A stretch of DNA of 5,803 bases from Chloroflexota bacterium (GTDB lineage Bacteria; Chloroflexota; Chloroflexia; JAMDCE01). The notes under the pieces are model-generated. The model did not search any database. It saw only the letters and a list, made by a program, of their open reading frames with translations, and was not told the DNA's origin. The first letter of the stretch is position 1. Every line of letters begins with the position of its first letter. A program made the translations under genes and the position numbers. The stretch lies in NCBI GenBank assembly GCA_023489135.1, contig JAMDCE010000377.1, positions 1-5,803 on the forward strand, in the 5' to 3' direction. Of this stretch, positions 1 through 5,803 are shown one piece after another.

Positions 1-1
1 G

Positions 2-1243
2 TTCCGACTCAAGGGTTTGATGGAGGAGAACTTCGAAGAGTTGTCGAGATTGGTCACAATGGAGAATGGCAAGACCATCGACGAGGCGCGAGGCGAGGTG
101 AGGCGAGCCATTGAGAACGTCGAAGTCGCGACAGGAATCCCCAGCCTCATGCTCGGATACAATGCCGAGGACGTTGCCCAGGACATTGACGAGGAGGCGA
201 TCCGGCAACCGCTGGGGGTCTTCGCCGTGCTCGCCCCCTTCAATTTTCCCGCGATGGTTCCGTTTTGGTTTCTTCCCACAGCCGTGGCCTGTGGAAATAC
301 GTACATCGTTAAGCCTTCCGAGCAGACGCCGCTAAGCCAGAATAAGCTCTTTGAGATAATCGACGAGGCCGGCTTCCCGCCTGGGGTGATCAACCTGGTT
401 AATGGGAGTCGGGAGGTAGCAGAAGGAATCATGGATCACCCCGACCTGGCGGGCGTCTCCTTCGTGGGGTCAACCAGGGTGGGGCGCCAGGTCTACAAAA
501 GGTGCACGGAAAATGGTAAGCGGGCGCAGTGCCAGGCTGGGGCAAAGAATTTCCTGGTGGCGATGCCAGATGCGGCGTTGGACAAATCGGTGGCGGCCAT
601 AATGACCTCCTGCTATGGTTGCGCCGGAGAGAGGTGCCTGGCTGGTTCGGTGGTTCTGGCGGTAGGAGACGTTTACGAGCCTTTGAAGGAGAAGCTAGTA
701 GCTGCGGCGAGCCGGATCAAGGTGGGCTACGGGCTGGACGAGTCGGCGCAAATGGGTCCGGTGATCTCCAAGGTGGCTCTAGACCGAATACTGGGATACG
801 TGCACAAAGGTCTCGAAGAGGGTGCGGAATTGATCCTGGATGGAAGAGGGATTAAGGTGGAAGGCTATCCCGACGGATGTTTCATCGGTCCGACCATCTT
901 TGACAAGGTGAAGCCGGAGATGGTGATCGCTCAGGAGGAGATATTTGGGCCGGTGGTTGGGATCATCAGTGTGAAGGACTTTGATGAAGCGCTTTCTATA
1001 ATTGATGCCAATCCATACGGAAATGCATCGAGCCTGTTCACCAGCAGCGGGAAACTGGCCAGGAGTTCAAGTACCGCCGTGAGGTGCGGCAACATTGGTA
1101 TTAACGTGGGCATAGCGGCGCCGATAGCGTACTTTCCTTTTGGAGGTATGAAGCAGAGCTTTTTCGGGGATCTCCACGGCCAGGGATTAGATGGAGTGCA
1201 TTTCTTCACTGACCGCAAAGTGGTTATTAGCCGCTGGCTTTAA
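2..1243 (+). CDS. mmsA: Methylmalonate-semialdehyde dehydrogenase (CoA-acylating), 3' part
   Basis: This is an NAD-dependent, CoA-acylating aldehyde dehydrogenase that converts methylmalonate semialdehyde to propionyl-CoA, or malonate semialdehyde to acetyl-CoA, in valine, thymine or inositol breakdown; it is expected to be cytosolic. The frame is open from the window edge (FRLKG precedes a TTG-ATG pair at 17-22) and family proteins are about 485-500 residues, so roughly 75-80 N-terminal residues lie outside and those codons are internal. Counting from position 17, visible motifs are ENGKT (16-20), PFNFPAMVPFW with the oxyanion Asn at 76, KPSEQTP (99-105), FVGST (149-153), and the catalytic Cys 207 in AGERCLA. 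The general-base ELGG motif of hydrolytic family members is replaced by CQAGAKN, as expected for the CoA-acylating subfamily (SLTGAKN or ALGGAKN). The C-terminal GINVGIAAP and FFGDLHGQGLDGV motifs are also typical. One short stretch near 1061-1078 looks frame-shifted (see findings). It is probably co-transcribed with the next gene. Confidence 0.93.
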   Translation, partial: FRLKGLMEENFEELSRLVTMENGKTIDEARGEVRRAIENVEVATGIPSLMLGYNAEDVAQDIDEEAIRQPLGVFAVLAPFNFPAMVPFWFLPTAVACGNTYIVKPSEQTPLSQNKLFEIIDEAGFPPGVINLVNGSREVAEGIMDHPDLAGVSFVGSTRVGRQVYKRCTENGKRAQCQAGAKNFLVAMPDAALDKSVAAIMTSCYGCAGERCLAGSVVLAVGDVYEPLKEKLVAAASRIKVGYGLDESAQMGPVISKVALDRILGYVHKGLEEGAELILDGRGIKVEGYPDGCFIGPTIFDKVKPEMVIAQEEIFGPVVGIISVKDFDEALSIIDANPYGNASSLFTSSGKLARSSSTAVRCGNIGINVGIAAPIAYFPFGGMKQSFFGDLHGQGLDGVHFFTDRKVVISRWL

Positions 1244-1271
1244 TCCGACAACCGAAGGGGCGCATGGAGCG

Positions 1272-1700
1272 ATGGAGTTAGTAACGTTTGGTGCAGTGTT
1301 GACATTTGCCCTAGACCTGGAGGGGCGCGGGTTGGAGTTCTATACGAACGCAGCAGGAGAGTCAGAGGGCGAGTACCGCGCGGTATTCGAGGAACTGGCC
1401 CGGGCCAAGACGAAGCGAAAACAGGTTGTCGAAAGGACGCGAAGAGAAAACGTCGCGGAGATGATCCTTGAGGCCGTGAGGGGCTTGGACGGAGACAACT
1501 ACCGAATGGCCGGGGACTCGGGGACGGAGAAGGGCGCTCGTGACTTTGTGAGACAGGGCATAGAGAACGAAGAGAAGACTGAAAGATTCTACGACGATGC
1601 CAGCGAGCGAATCGGGATAGGCGAGGTGGCCAGAGTTTTTCAGAAACTAGCCAGAGAGAGCACCAGCCATAAGGCCAAGCTGAAGTCGCTTTCACCATAG
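1272..1700 (+). CDS. Ferritin-like (rubrerythrin-type) protein with depleted diiron site
   Basis: The predicted 142-residue protein has the doubled pattern of a rubrerythrin-type four-helix bundle. Helix A carries LDLEGRGLEFY (15-24) and helix C repeats it as IENEEKTERFY (97-107), each placing a Glu six residues before Phe-Tyr (E17, E100). Helix B (about 35-55) should carry an E-x-x-H iron motif, but here reads LARAKTKRKQV with neither residue. Helix D keeps the His (H133 in ARESTSHKAK) while the Glu three residues earlier is Ser. About three of six usual ligands therefore remain, and there is no CxxC rubredoxin domain. Peroxidase or oxidase activity is doubtful; a role in metal binding, structure or stress is possible but unproven. 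The ATG at 1272 is chosen because homology begins at once after it; AAGGGG (1255-1260) lies 11 nt upstream and GGAG only 2 nt upstream. An in-frame ATG at 1191 lies inside the dehydrogenase gene and is unlikely. The gene starts 28 bp after the dehydrogenase stop. Confidence 0.8.
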   Translation: MELVTFGAVLTFALDLEGRGLEFYTNAAGESEGEYRAVFEELARAKTKRKQVVERTRRENVAEMILEAVRGLDGDNYRMAGDSGTEKGARDFVRQGIENEEKTERFYDDASERIGIGEVARVFQKLARESTSHKAKLKSLSP

Positions 1701-1786
1701 TCGGTGCCGTCGATCGGCGCAGGAAGCAGTGGCGGCATCCTACTGGTTATTCTCGAAAGCCCCTGATGACCCCCCAAATGGCAGTG

Positions 1787-1811
1787 CAAAAGGCCGGGGA
1801 TCTCCCGGCCT
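1787..1811 (-). terminator. Intrinsic terminator of ftsH
   Basis: AGGCCGGG (1791-1798) and CCCGGCCT (1804-1811) form a perfect 8-bp G+C-rich stem with a 5-nt loop. Read on the minus strand the stem ends in TTTT followed by G, and it begins 11 nt beyond the ftsH stop codon, so it is a rho-independent terminator for ftsH. On the plus strand no T-run follows (CTGTTG), so it is weaker evidence for ending the ferritin-like transcript, although it lies between the two convergent units and the stem could slow both polymerases. Confidence 0.85.
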
Positions 1812-1822
1812 CTGTTGAGCGG

Positions 1823-3880
1823 TCAGGAAGCAGCGGCTAGAGCTTCCTCGCTCCTCTTATCCGTGTCCGCGGAAGGCGAGCCTTGCACGGCAGAAGGTCC
1901 AAACACAGACGGCTCAGGCCGAGGAACGTCGAACAGATTCTCAAACTCCTCGCCTTCGAGGGTCTCCTTCTGGATCAACATCTCGGCGATCTCTACCAAC
2001 TTCTCCTTGTGTTCAGAAAGAAGCGTCTTTGCTCTCTCATAAGCCTCGTCGATCAGCTCCCTGATCTCTTTGTCGATCTCGTAAGCGATTTCATCGCTGT
2101 AGTTACGCTGCTCGCTTATCTCTCGACCCAGGAAGATCAACTCCTCCTTGCGCCCAAAGGCGAGGGGTCCTAACTTCTTGCTCATCCCATATTCGCAGAC
2201 CATCTTCCGAGCCATATTCGTCGCTCGCTCGATGTCGTTGCCTGGTCCCGTCGTTATCTCGTTGAAGATCAGCTCCTCGGCTACGTGTCCACCCAGGGCC
2301 CAGGCTAGAGTATCCTTGAACTGAGACTTGGTCCATAGATACCTATCCTCGGTGGGGAGCAGTCTCGTGTACCCTCCCATCATCCCCCGAGCAATGATCG
2401 ATACCTTGTGCACCGGGTCCACGTTGGGAAGCATCCTTGCCACCAGGGCGTGCCCAACCTCGTGATAGGCCGTGATCGCCTTCTCTCGCTCGCTGATGAT
2501 CCGGCTTTTCCGCTCCGGTCCAGCGATAACCCGGTCAATGGCTTCCTCCAGTTCCTCCATCCCAATGGTCTTCTTGTTCCGTCGGGCCGAGAGGATCGCC
2601 GCCTCGTTGATCAGATTCTCCAGATCTGCTCCACTAAAGCCCGGCGTCTGCCTGGCCAGGGTGTTTAGACTCACTATCCCGTCCAGAGGTTTGTCCTTGG
2701 CATGAACTTGCAGAATGGCCTGCCGGCCCTTGACGTCGGGTCGATCCAGCACCACCTGCCGGTCAAACCTTCCAGGCCTCAAGAGGGCCGGGTCCAGAAT
2801 ATCGGGCCTATTCGTCGCTGCCAACACTACGATACTAGTGTTGGAGGCGAAGCCGTCCATCTCTACCAGGATCTGATTGAGGGTCTGTTCTCGCTCGTCG
2901 TGGCTGCCTCCCAGCCCTGCTCCTCGCTGCCTCCCCACCGCATCGATCTCGTCGATAAAGACGATGCAAGGAGCGCTTTGCTTGGCCTGGTCGAAGAGGT
3001 CTCTCACCCTGGAGGCACCCACGCCCACAAACATCTCCACAAACTCGGAGCCGCTGATGCTGAAGAAGGGCACTCCGGCCTCTCCCGCCACCGCTCTAGA
3101 GAGGAGAGTCTTGCCTGTTCCTGGAGGGCCGACCAGGAGGACACCGCGGGGGATACGGGCGCCAAGAGCGGCAAACTTGTCCGGATATTTCAGGAACTCC
3201 ACTACCTCCTGTAGCTCCTGTTTGGCCTCTTCCACGCCAGCTACATCGCTGAAGGTGACGTTGGGCCGGTCTTCTGTGGCGAGCTTAGCCTTGCTCTTTC
3301 CAAAATTTTGCAGTGGGTTCTGGGCAATCCCTCCAGCTCTAGACCGCATGATGGGAATCAGCACCAGCATTGCCATAAGCATTGCGGGTATGAAGAGGAA
3401 GAACAATGGTGGGATACTCGAGAAAAACCCAGACGGCTCCACGGAAATCGTCGGCATCCGGTCGACTCCGACGCCACCCTGGGTGAGGAGCTCAAGTATT
3501 CCGACATTTGGTTCTTTGCGAGAGGTATCGGCACCTCGCGAGGGATCCAGATAATGGATGGTCAGTTGAATACCATCGGCGGCGACGGATATCTCCTTAA
3601 CCTGGCCTGCTCTAACGCTGTTGAGGACTTCGGAAACCGGGATGGCTTTGCCGGCAGTTCTGGGAGGTTTTGCAGGGGCCGTCTTAAGACTGGCGCCAGT
3701 GGGAGCCACATTAGGAGCTAGGTTTGTTTGATTGCCTTGAGCAACGTTGGTCTGAGCCGATGGTTGGCTACTTGCTCCCGATCCTGACCTCACCGCAAAG
3801 ACTAGTGCAACTGTAACCACCAGGACAAGCGCTGCCACCAAACCGAGAAATACGCGCCGTGACCGTATGATTCTGGTCAT
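1823..3880 (-). CDS. ftsH: ATP-dependent zinc metalloprotease FtsH
   Basis: FtsH is a membrane-anchored AAA+ hexamer that extracts and degrades misfolded membrane proteins and some regulators. With a start at 3880 the protein has 685 residues, close to the family norm. Order: basic N-terminus; TM1 (about 11-30); a Gln/Asn/Pro/Ala-rich linker (about 32-78); a small extracytoplasmic domain (about 79-150); TM2 (about 157-178); Walker A GPPGTGKT (251-258); pore motif MFVGVG (283-288); Walker B CIVFIDE (305-311); second region of homology [20 protein letters not shown] with Arg fingers 371 and 374; zinc site HEVGH (473-477) with third ligand D549 in [10 protein letters not shown]; a helical C-terminal region ending in a polar tail. 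All catalytic residues are intact. The frame stays open upstream to an ATG at 4198, but those 106 codons show no FtsH-like features. The ATG at 3880 gives the usual distance to TM1, though no good Shine-Dalgarno precedes it. A terminator follows the stop. Confidence 0.96.
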   Translation of the reverse strand: MTRIIRSRRVFLGLVAALVLVVTVALVFAVRSGSGASSQPSAQTNVAQGNQTNLAPNVAPTGASLKTAPAKPPRTAGKAIPVSEVLNSVRAGQVKEISVAADGIQLTIHYLDPSRGADTSRKEPNVGILELLTQGGVGVDRMPTISVEPSGFFSSIPPLFFLFIPAMLMAMLVLIPIMRSRAGGIAQNPLQNFGKSKAKLATEDRPNVTFSDVAGVEEAKQELQEVVEFLKYPDKFAALGARIPRGVLLVGPPGTGKTLLSRAVAGEAGVPFFSISGSEFVEMFVGVGASRVRDLFDQAKQSAPCIVFIDEIDAVGRQRGAGLGGSHDEREQTLNQILVEMDGFASNTSIVVLAATNRPDILDPALLRPGRFDRQVVLDRPDVKGRQAILQVHAKDKPLDGIVSLNTLARQTPGFSGADLENLINEAAILSARRNKKTIGMEELEEAIDRVIAGPERKSRIISEREKAITAYHEVGHALVARMLPNVDPVHKVSIIARGMMGGYTRLLPTEDRYLWTKSQFKDTLAWALGGHVAEELIFNEITTGPGNDIERATNMARKMVCEYGMSKKLGPLAFGRKEELIFLGREISEQRNYSDEIAYEIDKEIRELIDEAYERAKTLLSEHKEKLVEIAEMLIQKETLEGEEFENLFDVPRPEPSVFGPSAVQGSPSADTDKRSEEALAAAS

Positions 3881-4422
3881 ATGACATTGCAGGACCGCCA
3901 GTCGGTAAATCGCCAGGCCCCGTTGCCTGGAAAACTCAACGAGTATCTGCCCAACGAACCGAGACCCGTTAAGGGTCGGCGCACTCGCGCGAACGACCTG
4001 GGACCTCTTTATCCCAGAACTCGACGACGAGTGTAGTCTCCCGCCCCCCTTTCTCATTAGAGCTATGTTACAATTGTAACAAACTGGATCGCTTTCCGCA
4101 AGCCTGCCCGCCGAGCCAGGGGGGCGATGGCGTCGGGCGATCATCCGCCTACAAGGGGTCGGGCTCGCCTGGTCGCTGGCAGTTACCGTCAACGCCATGG
4201 TCCGGCTGAGAGTTCTGCTTCCATTATCGACGCGATTGTTCTCGGCTCAACATCGTGATGAGGTCTTGCCCCGTGCTCATTCAGGCCAATACGAGCTTGC
4301 ACTGAAAAGCGCTTCACCGCTGAGAGGCCGGCAAATGGCCCGTGGTGGCCGGGCTCAATATTCTAAAGGCGACAGCCTGCGCTCGACCTCGGGAGGAGAT
4401 GTTGGTTTTGTGTCTTGCTGAC
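3881..4422. other. Non-coding region: ftsH leader and upstream spacer
   Basis: No convincing gene is seen in these 542 bases. The part nearest ftsH holds three small hairpins: CCAGGC/GCCTGG (3913-3918 with 3925-3930), GACCC/GGGTC (3963-3967 with 3973-3977, plus an outer CC/GG pair after a bulge), and CTGGGA/TCCCAG (3998-4003 with 4012-4017). They could structure a 5' leader, but each is short and none matches a riboswitch I recognise. A 16-bp palindrome lies at 4066-4081. A weak minus-strand promoter match there is TTGTTA, 17 nt, TAATGA; the -10 element is poor. From about 4090 to 4422, downstream of the nucleotidyltransferase stop, I see no terminator with a T-run, no tRNA and no repeat of note. 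Open frames that cross the region on both strands have no recognisable protein features. Confidence 0.6.
4066..4081. promoter_or_regulatory. Perfect 16-bp palindrome, BlaI/CopY-like operator candidate
   Basis: TGTTACAATTGTAACA is an exact inverted repeat in an AT-rich patch of an otherwise G+C-rich region, about 185 bp before the ftsH start. Its core TACA-AT-TGTA fits the TACA-N2-TGTA dyad that BlaI/MecI and CopY family repressors recognise (established for those families). It overlaps the TTGTTA element of a possible ftsH promoter, where a bound repressor would block transcription. No regulator gene is visible in the window, so the identity of the binding protein is inference; TetR or MarR family proteins also use palindromes of this size. 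Confidence 0.5.
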
Positions 4423-5046
4423 CTAGACTCGCACTGGTGCCAGCATCTCTTCGGCCAGCCGCCTGATCAGGCCGGGCGGTACCGGAATCCCTTCCGAGCG
4501 GGCGATAATCAGGAAGCCGAGGACTCGTTCCACGTCTACCAACTCGGCTCTCTGGATGAAGTAGTCCCAGTTCAACGTGCAATTCCTCATCAAGGCCAGG
4601 GCATCTTTCCAGTGACGCCAGAATACCTCTGGTTCTTCGACGAAGCGAGCGGCAAAGATCTTCAATAGCAGCAGGTCTTCGGGACCGGCAATCCGGAGTC
4701 GCTGCCCCTGGAAAATGACGTCCCGGGCGTGTTCCATCATTTGTTGGTCCAAAGGGAGGTTACCCGTCGGCCGGAAGATGATATCGACCATAATATCGTC
4801 CATGAAGGCTTTGTACAGCCAGGCCAAGTCGGTTTTCTCGGTGCGAAAACCAGCGTTGGCCAGAGAGTCCAGGGCGCGATCAGCCATTTCTGGGCTCAGA
4901 AAGACGTCGATATCGTGGGTCGCACGCCTTGTTCCATACAGTTGAGAGGCCACGCCTCCAGCTATCACGTAGGGAACGCCTGCGTCGTCGAGGACCATCG
5001 TCGCCAGTCGTAGAATTTTAAGGTGGTGGCGATCAAAGATCTGCAT
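4423..5046 (-). CDS. Nucleotidyltransferase-fold protein (pol-beta superfamily)
   Basis: The 207-residue protein carries the pol-beta nucleotidyltransferase signature: IAGGVASQLYGTRRATHDIDVFL, with GG at 30-31 and the metal-binding pair D45 and D47. A probable third carboxylate is D88 in MVDIIF. After it comes a segment with GPEDLLLLKIFAARF (121-135) and a WKDALALM patch (146-153), resembling the conserved Lys and Asp region after the catalytic domain in stand-alone nucleotidyltransferases (AbiEii-like and DUF6036-like groups). Such proteins transfer a nucleotide to a small molecule, RNA or protein; the substrate here cannot be told. No signal peptide or membrane segment is seen. The ATG at 5046 is preceded by a modest GAGA ribosome-binding sequence 7 nt upstream, and the conserved fold begins soon after. 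The gene is monocistronic or distally follows pfkA, from which it is separated by two strong hairpins. A HEPN partner of the MNT/HEPN toxin-antitoxin type was looked for on both sides and not found. Confidence 0.8.
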   Translation of the reverse strand: MQIFDRHHLKILRLATMVLDDAGVPYVIAGGVASQLYGTRRATHDIDVFLSPEMADRALDSLANAGFRTEKTDLAWLYKAFMDDIMVDIIFRPTGNLPLDQQMMEHARDVIFQGQRLRIAGPEDLLLLKIFAARFVEEPEVFWRHWKDALALMRNCTLNWDYFIQRAELVDVERVLGFLIIARSEGIPVPPGLIRRLAEEMLAPVRV

Positions 5047-5164
5047 CGGAACGTCTCATTTCACTTCTAACAGAGCCATCTGCTTGACCGGCAGCAACTG
5101 CGCGTCTACCTGAGGAGGATCTAAGCATAATCCGTACCAAGAAGGTCCAGTCTTCCATAGTGTG

Positions 5165-5214
5165 TGAAATTGATGAAGGAGAGGCGCCGCGGCGCCTCTC
5201 CTTCATCAATTTCA
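5165..5214. repeat. 50-bp perfect palindrome
   Basis: The left arm starts TGAAATTGATGAAGGAG at 5165 and the right arm ends CTCCTTCATCAATTTCA at 5214; every base pairs with its partner, with the centre at CCGC/GGCGG-type sequence around 5189-5190 and no spacer. As RNA it gives a stem of about 23 bp closed by a tight G+C-rich tip. The plus strand continues TTATTT, so the shape is that of a plus-strand intrinsic terminator, but no plus-strand gene ends nearby. It lies 118 bp upstream of the nucleotidyltransferase start. It may be a terminator, an RNA processing site or an inserted repetitive element. Confidence 0.9.
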
Positions 5215-5218
5215 TTAT

Positions 5219-5270
5219 TTCAGGGGAGTTGAGCGTTTTCGTCACGGCGAAAACGCTCAACTCCCCTGAA
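5219..5270 (-). terminator. 23-bp hairpin after pfkA, probable terminator or repeat element
   Basis: Arms at 5219-5241 and 5248-5270 are exactly complementary over 23 bp (TTCAGGGGAGTTGAGCG at the left end, CGCTCAACTCCCCTGAA at the right end) around a 6-nt loop TCACGG. On the minus strand it begins 13 nt after the pfkA stop codon, the usual place for a terminator, but what follows is AATAATG rather than a T-run, so it would be a U-less terminator or a 3'-end stabilising hairpin. It shares no clear sequence with the neighbouring palindrome, which lies 4 bp away. Confidence 0.65.
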
Positions 5271-5283
5271 GAAAAGGTTAGCG

Positions 5284-5803
5284 CTATCCCATGCTGGCCA
5301 GAAGTTTGGCCAATCTGTACGTCCGCGCGGGCGCTGGCCTCGGAGTGGCGACGACCTCGGCTATGTCGGTCAGCCTCACGGTTTCACCGATCTTGCCAAC
5401 CATTTTCCCACTGGCGCCTGCCTGCAATGCTTCGACCGCGCCTACGCCCAGCTCGCTGGCAAGAACGCGATCATAAGCGCTGGGCGAGCCACCCCGCTGA
5501 ACGTGACCGAGGATGGTCACTCTGGTTTCAAAACCCGTTTCGACCTTTCGCTCATCCAAATGCTCCTGGACCTCTATGGCCGAGTGGCGAGCGCCTTCGG
5601 CGACGATAATAATGAAGTGAGTCCGTCCCTCGGTGTAGGCGGCTTTTAGATCTCCGATGAGCGCGTCCAGGTTGACTTCAACCTCGGGAATAATGACCAC
5701 CTCGGCGCCACTAGCCAGTCCGGCCATCAGGGCCAAGTACCCTGACTTGTGTCCCATTACCTCGATGATGAAAGCGCGCCCGTGAGAGGACGCCGTATCC
5801 TTT
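5284..5803 (-). CDS. pfkA: 6-phosphofructokinase, C-terminal half
   Basis: Phosphofructokinase phosphorylates fructose 6-phosphate to fructose 1,6-bisphosphate in glycolysis in the cytosol. The gene runs off the right edge; 172 residues remain, matching roughly residue 155 to the end of the 320-residue bacterial enzyme. The frame continues upstream of the ATG at 5757 with DTASSHGRAFIIEV, the expected sequence, so that ATG is internal. Substrate-site residues visible are Arg in SHGR (R162 of the E. coli enzyme), Met-Gly in EVMGH, Glu in VAEGA (E222), and Arg, His and Arg in TRVTILGHVQRGGSP (R243, H249, R252). The usual MGR motif reads MGH, so the residue matching R171 is His. The positions that separate ATP from pyrophosphate users lie upstream, outside the window, so the phosphate donor cannot be decided. 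The protein ends TYRLAKLLASMG, the normal family end. A strong hairpin follows the stop. Confidence 0.93.
   Translation of the reverse strand, partial: KDTASSHGRAFIIEVMGHKSGYLALMAGLASGAEVVIIPEVEVNLDALIGDLKAAYTEGRTHFIIIVAEGARHSAIEVQEHLDERKVETGFETRVTILGHVQRGGSPSAYDRVLASELGVGAVEALQAGASGKMVGKIGETVRLTDIAEVVATPRPAPARTYRLAKLLASMG

Noticed and set aside
529..855. Plus-strand 108-codon frame inside the dehydrogenase gene
   Set aside because: Gly/Arg-rich out-of-frame reading of a clearly conserved coding sequence.
1240..1698. Minus-strand 152-codon frame opposite the ferritin-like gene
   Set aside because: Its translation is low-complexity Pro/Ser/Arg-rich, whereas the plus-strand frame shows the doubled ferritin-like helix pattern.
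1701..1786. Possible plus-strand terminator for the ferritin-like gene
   Set aside because: No hairpin with a following T-run was found in this stretch; only the shared hairpin at 1791-1811 is present.
2702..3554. Long plus-strand open frames (170 and 225 codons) opposite ftsH
   Set aside because: They are antisense to the most conserved AAA+ part of ftsH, overlap each other in different frames, and their translations have no domain features; high G+C codon bias explains them.
4197..4421. Plus-strand frame of 74 codons in the spacer before ftsH
   Set aside because: Composition looks random, there is no ribosome-binding site at its start, and nothing in it is recognisable.
4342..4668. Plus-strand frame with GGGAGGAG just before an ATG near 4399
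   Set aside because: Most of it is antisense to the conserved nucleotidyltransferase gene, the spacing to the ATG is too short, and the translation shows no features.
5047..5164. Possible minus-strand promoter for the nucleotidyltransferase (TATGCT-like -10)
   Set aside because: No acceptable -35 element at the right spacing, so the match is no better than chance.
5033..5260. Minus-strand 75-codon frame starting inside the second hairpin and reading through the palindrome
   Set aside because: It is made largely of palindrome sequence (both strands read similar residues such as KTLNSPE), overlaps the nucleotidyltransferase start, and has no ribosome-binding site.
5160..5609. Plus-strand 149-codon frame through both hairpins and opposite pfkA
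   Set aside because: Antisense shadow of pfkA joined to palindrome sequence; no protein features.

Overview
The window (5803 bp) reads as an ordinary bacterial chromosome with moderately high G+C and compact genes. The FtsH sequence, above all its C-terminal half and the long polar linker after its first membrane segment, most resembles FtsH of Chloroflexota as I remember the family. This phylum-level guess is inference from recall, not from a search. No phage, transposase, CRISPR, rRNA or tRNA gene was seen.

Layout. (1) Positions 2-1700, plus strand: the 3' part of a CoA-acylating methylmalonate-semialdehyde dehydrogenase gene (mmsA/iolA family, start outside the window), followed 28 bp later by a small ferritin-like (rubrerythrin-type) protein that has lost about half of its expected iron ligands. 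The two are probably co-transcribed. (2) Positions 1787-3880, minus strand: a complete ftsH gene with an intrinsic terminator just after its stop, convergent with the first pair. (3) Positions 3881-4422: a 542-bp non-coding stretch holding the ftsH leader and a perfect 16-bp palindrome that resembles a BlaI/CopY-type operator. (4) Positions 4423-5046, minus strand: a pol-beta-superfamily nucleotidyltransferase of unknown substrate, with no recognisable HEPN partner beside it. (5) Positions 5165-5270: two very strong inverted repeats only 4 bp apart (a 50-bp perfect palindrome and a 23-bp stem with a 6-nt loop). (6) Positions 5284-5803, minus strand: the C-terminal half of 6-phosphofructokinase.

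The genes do not form one pathway: acyl-CoA and amino-acid or inositol catabolism, membrane protein quality control, an orphan nucleotidyltransferase and glycolysis sit side by side. I found no convincing novel multi-gene system. The items most worth a second look are the paired perfect hairpins, the ligand-depleted ferritin-like protein, the palindromic operator candidate before ftsH, and a short compensated frameshift in the dehydrogenase gene.
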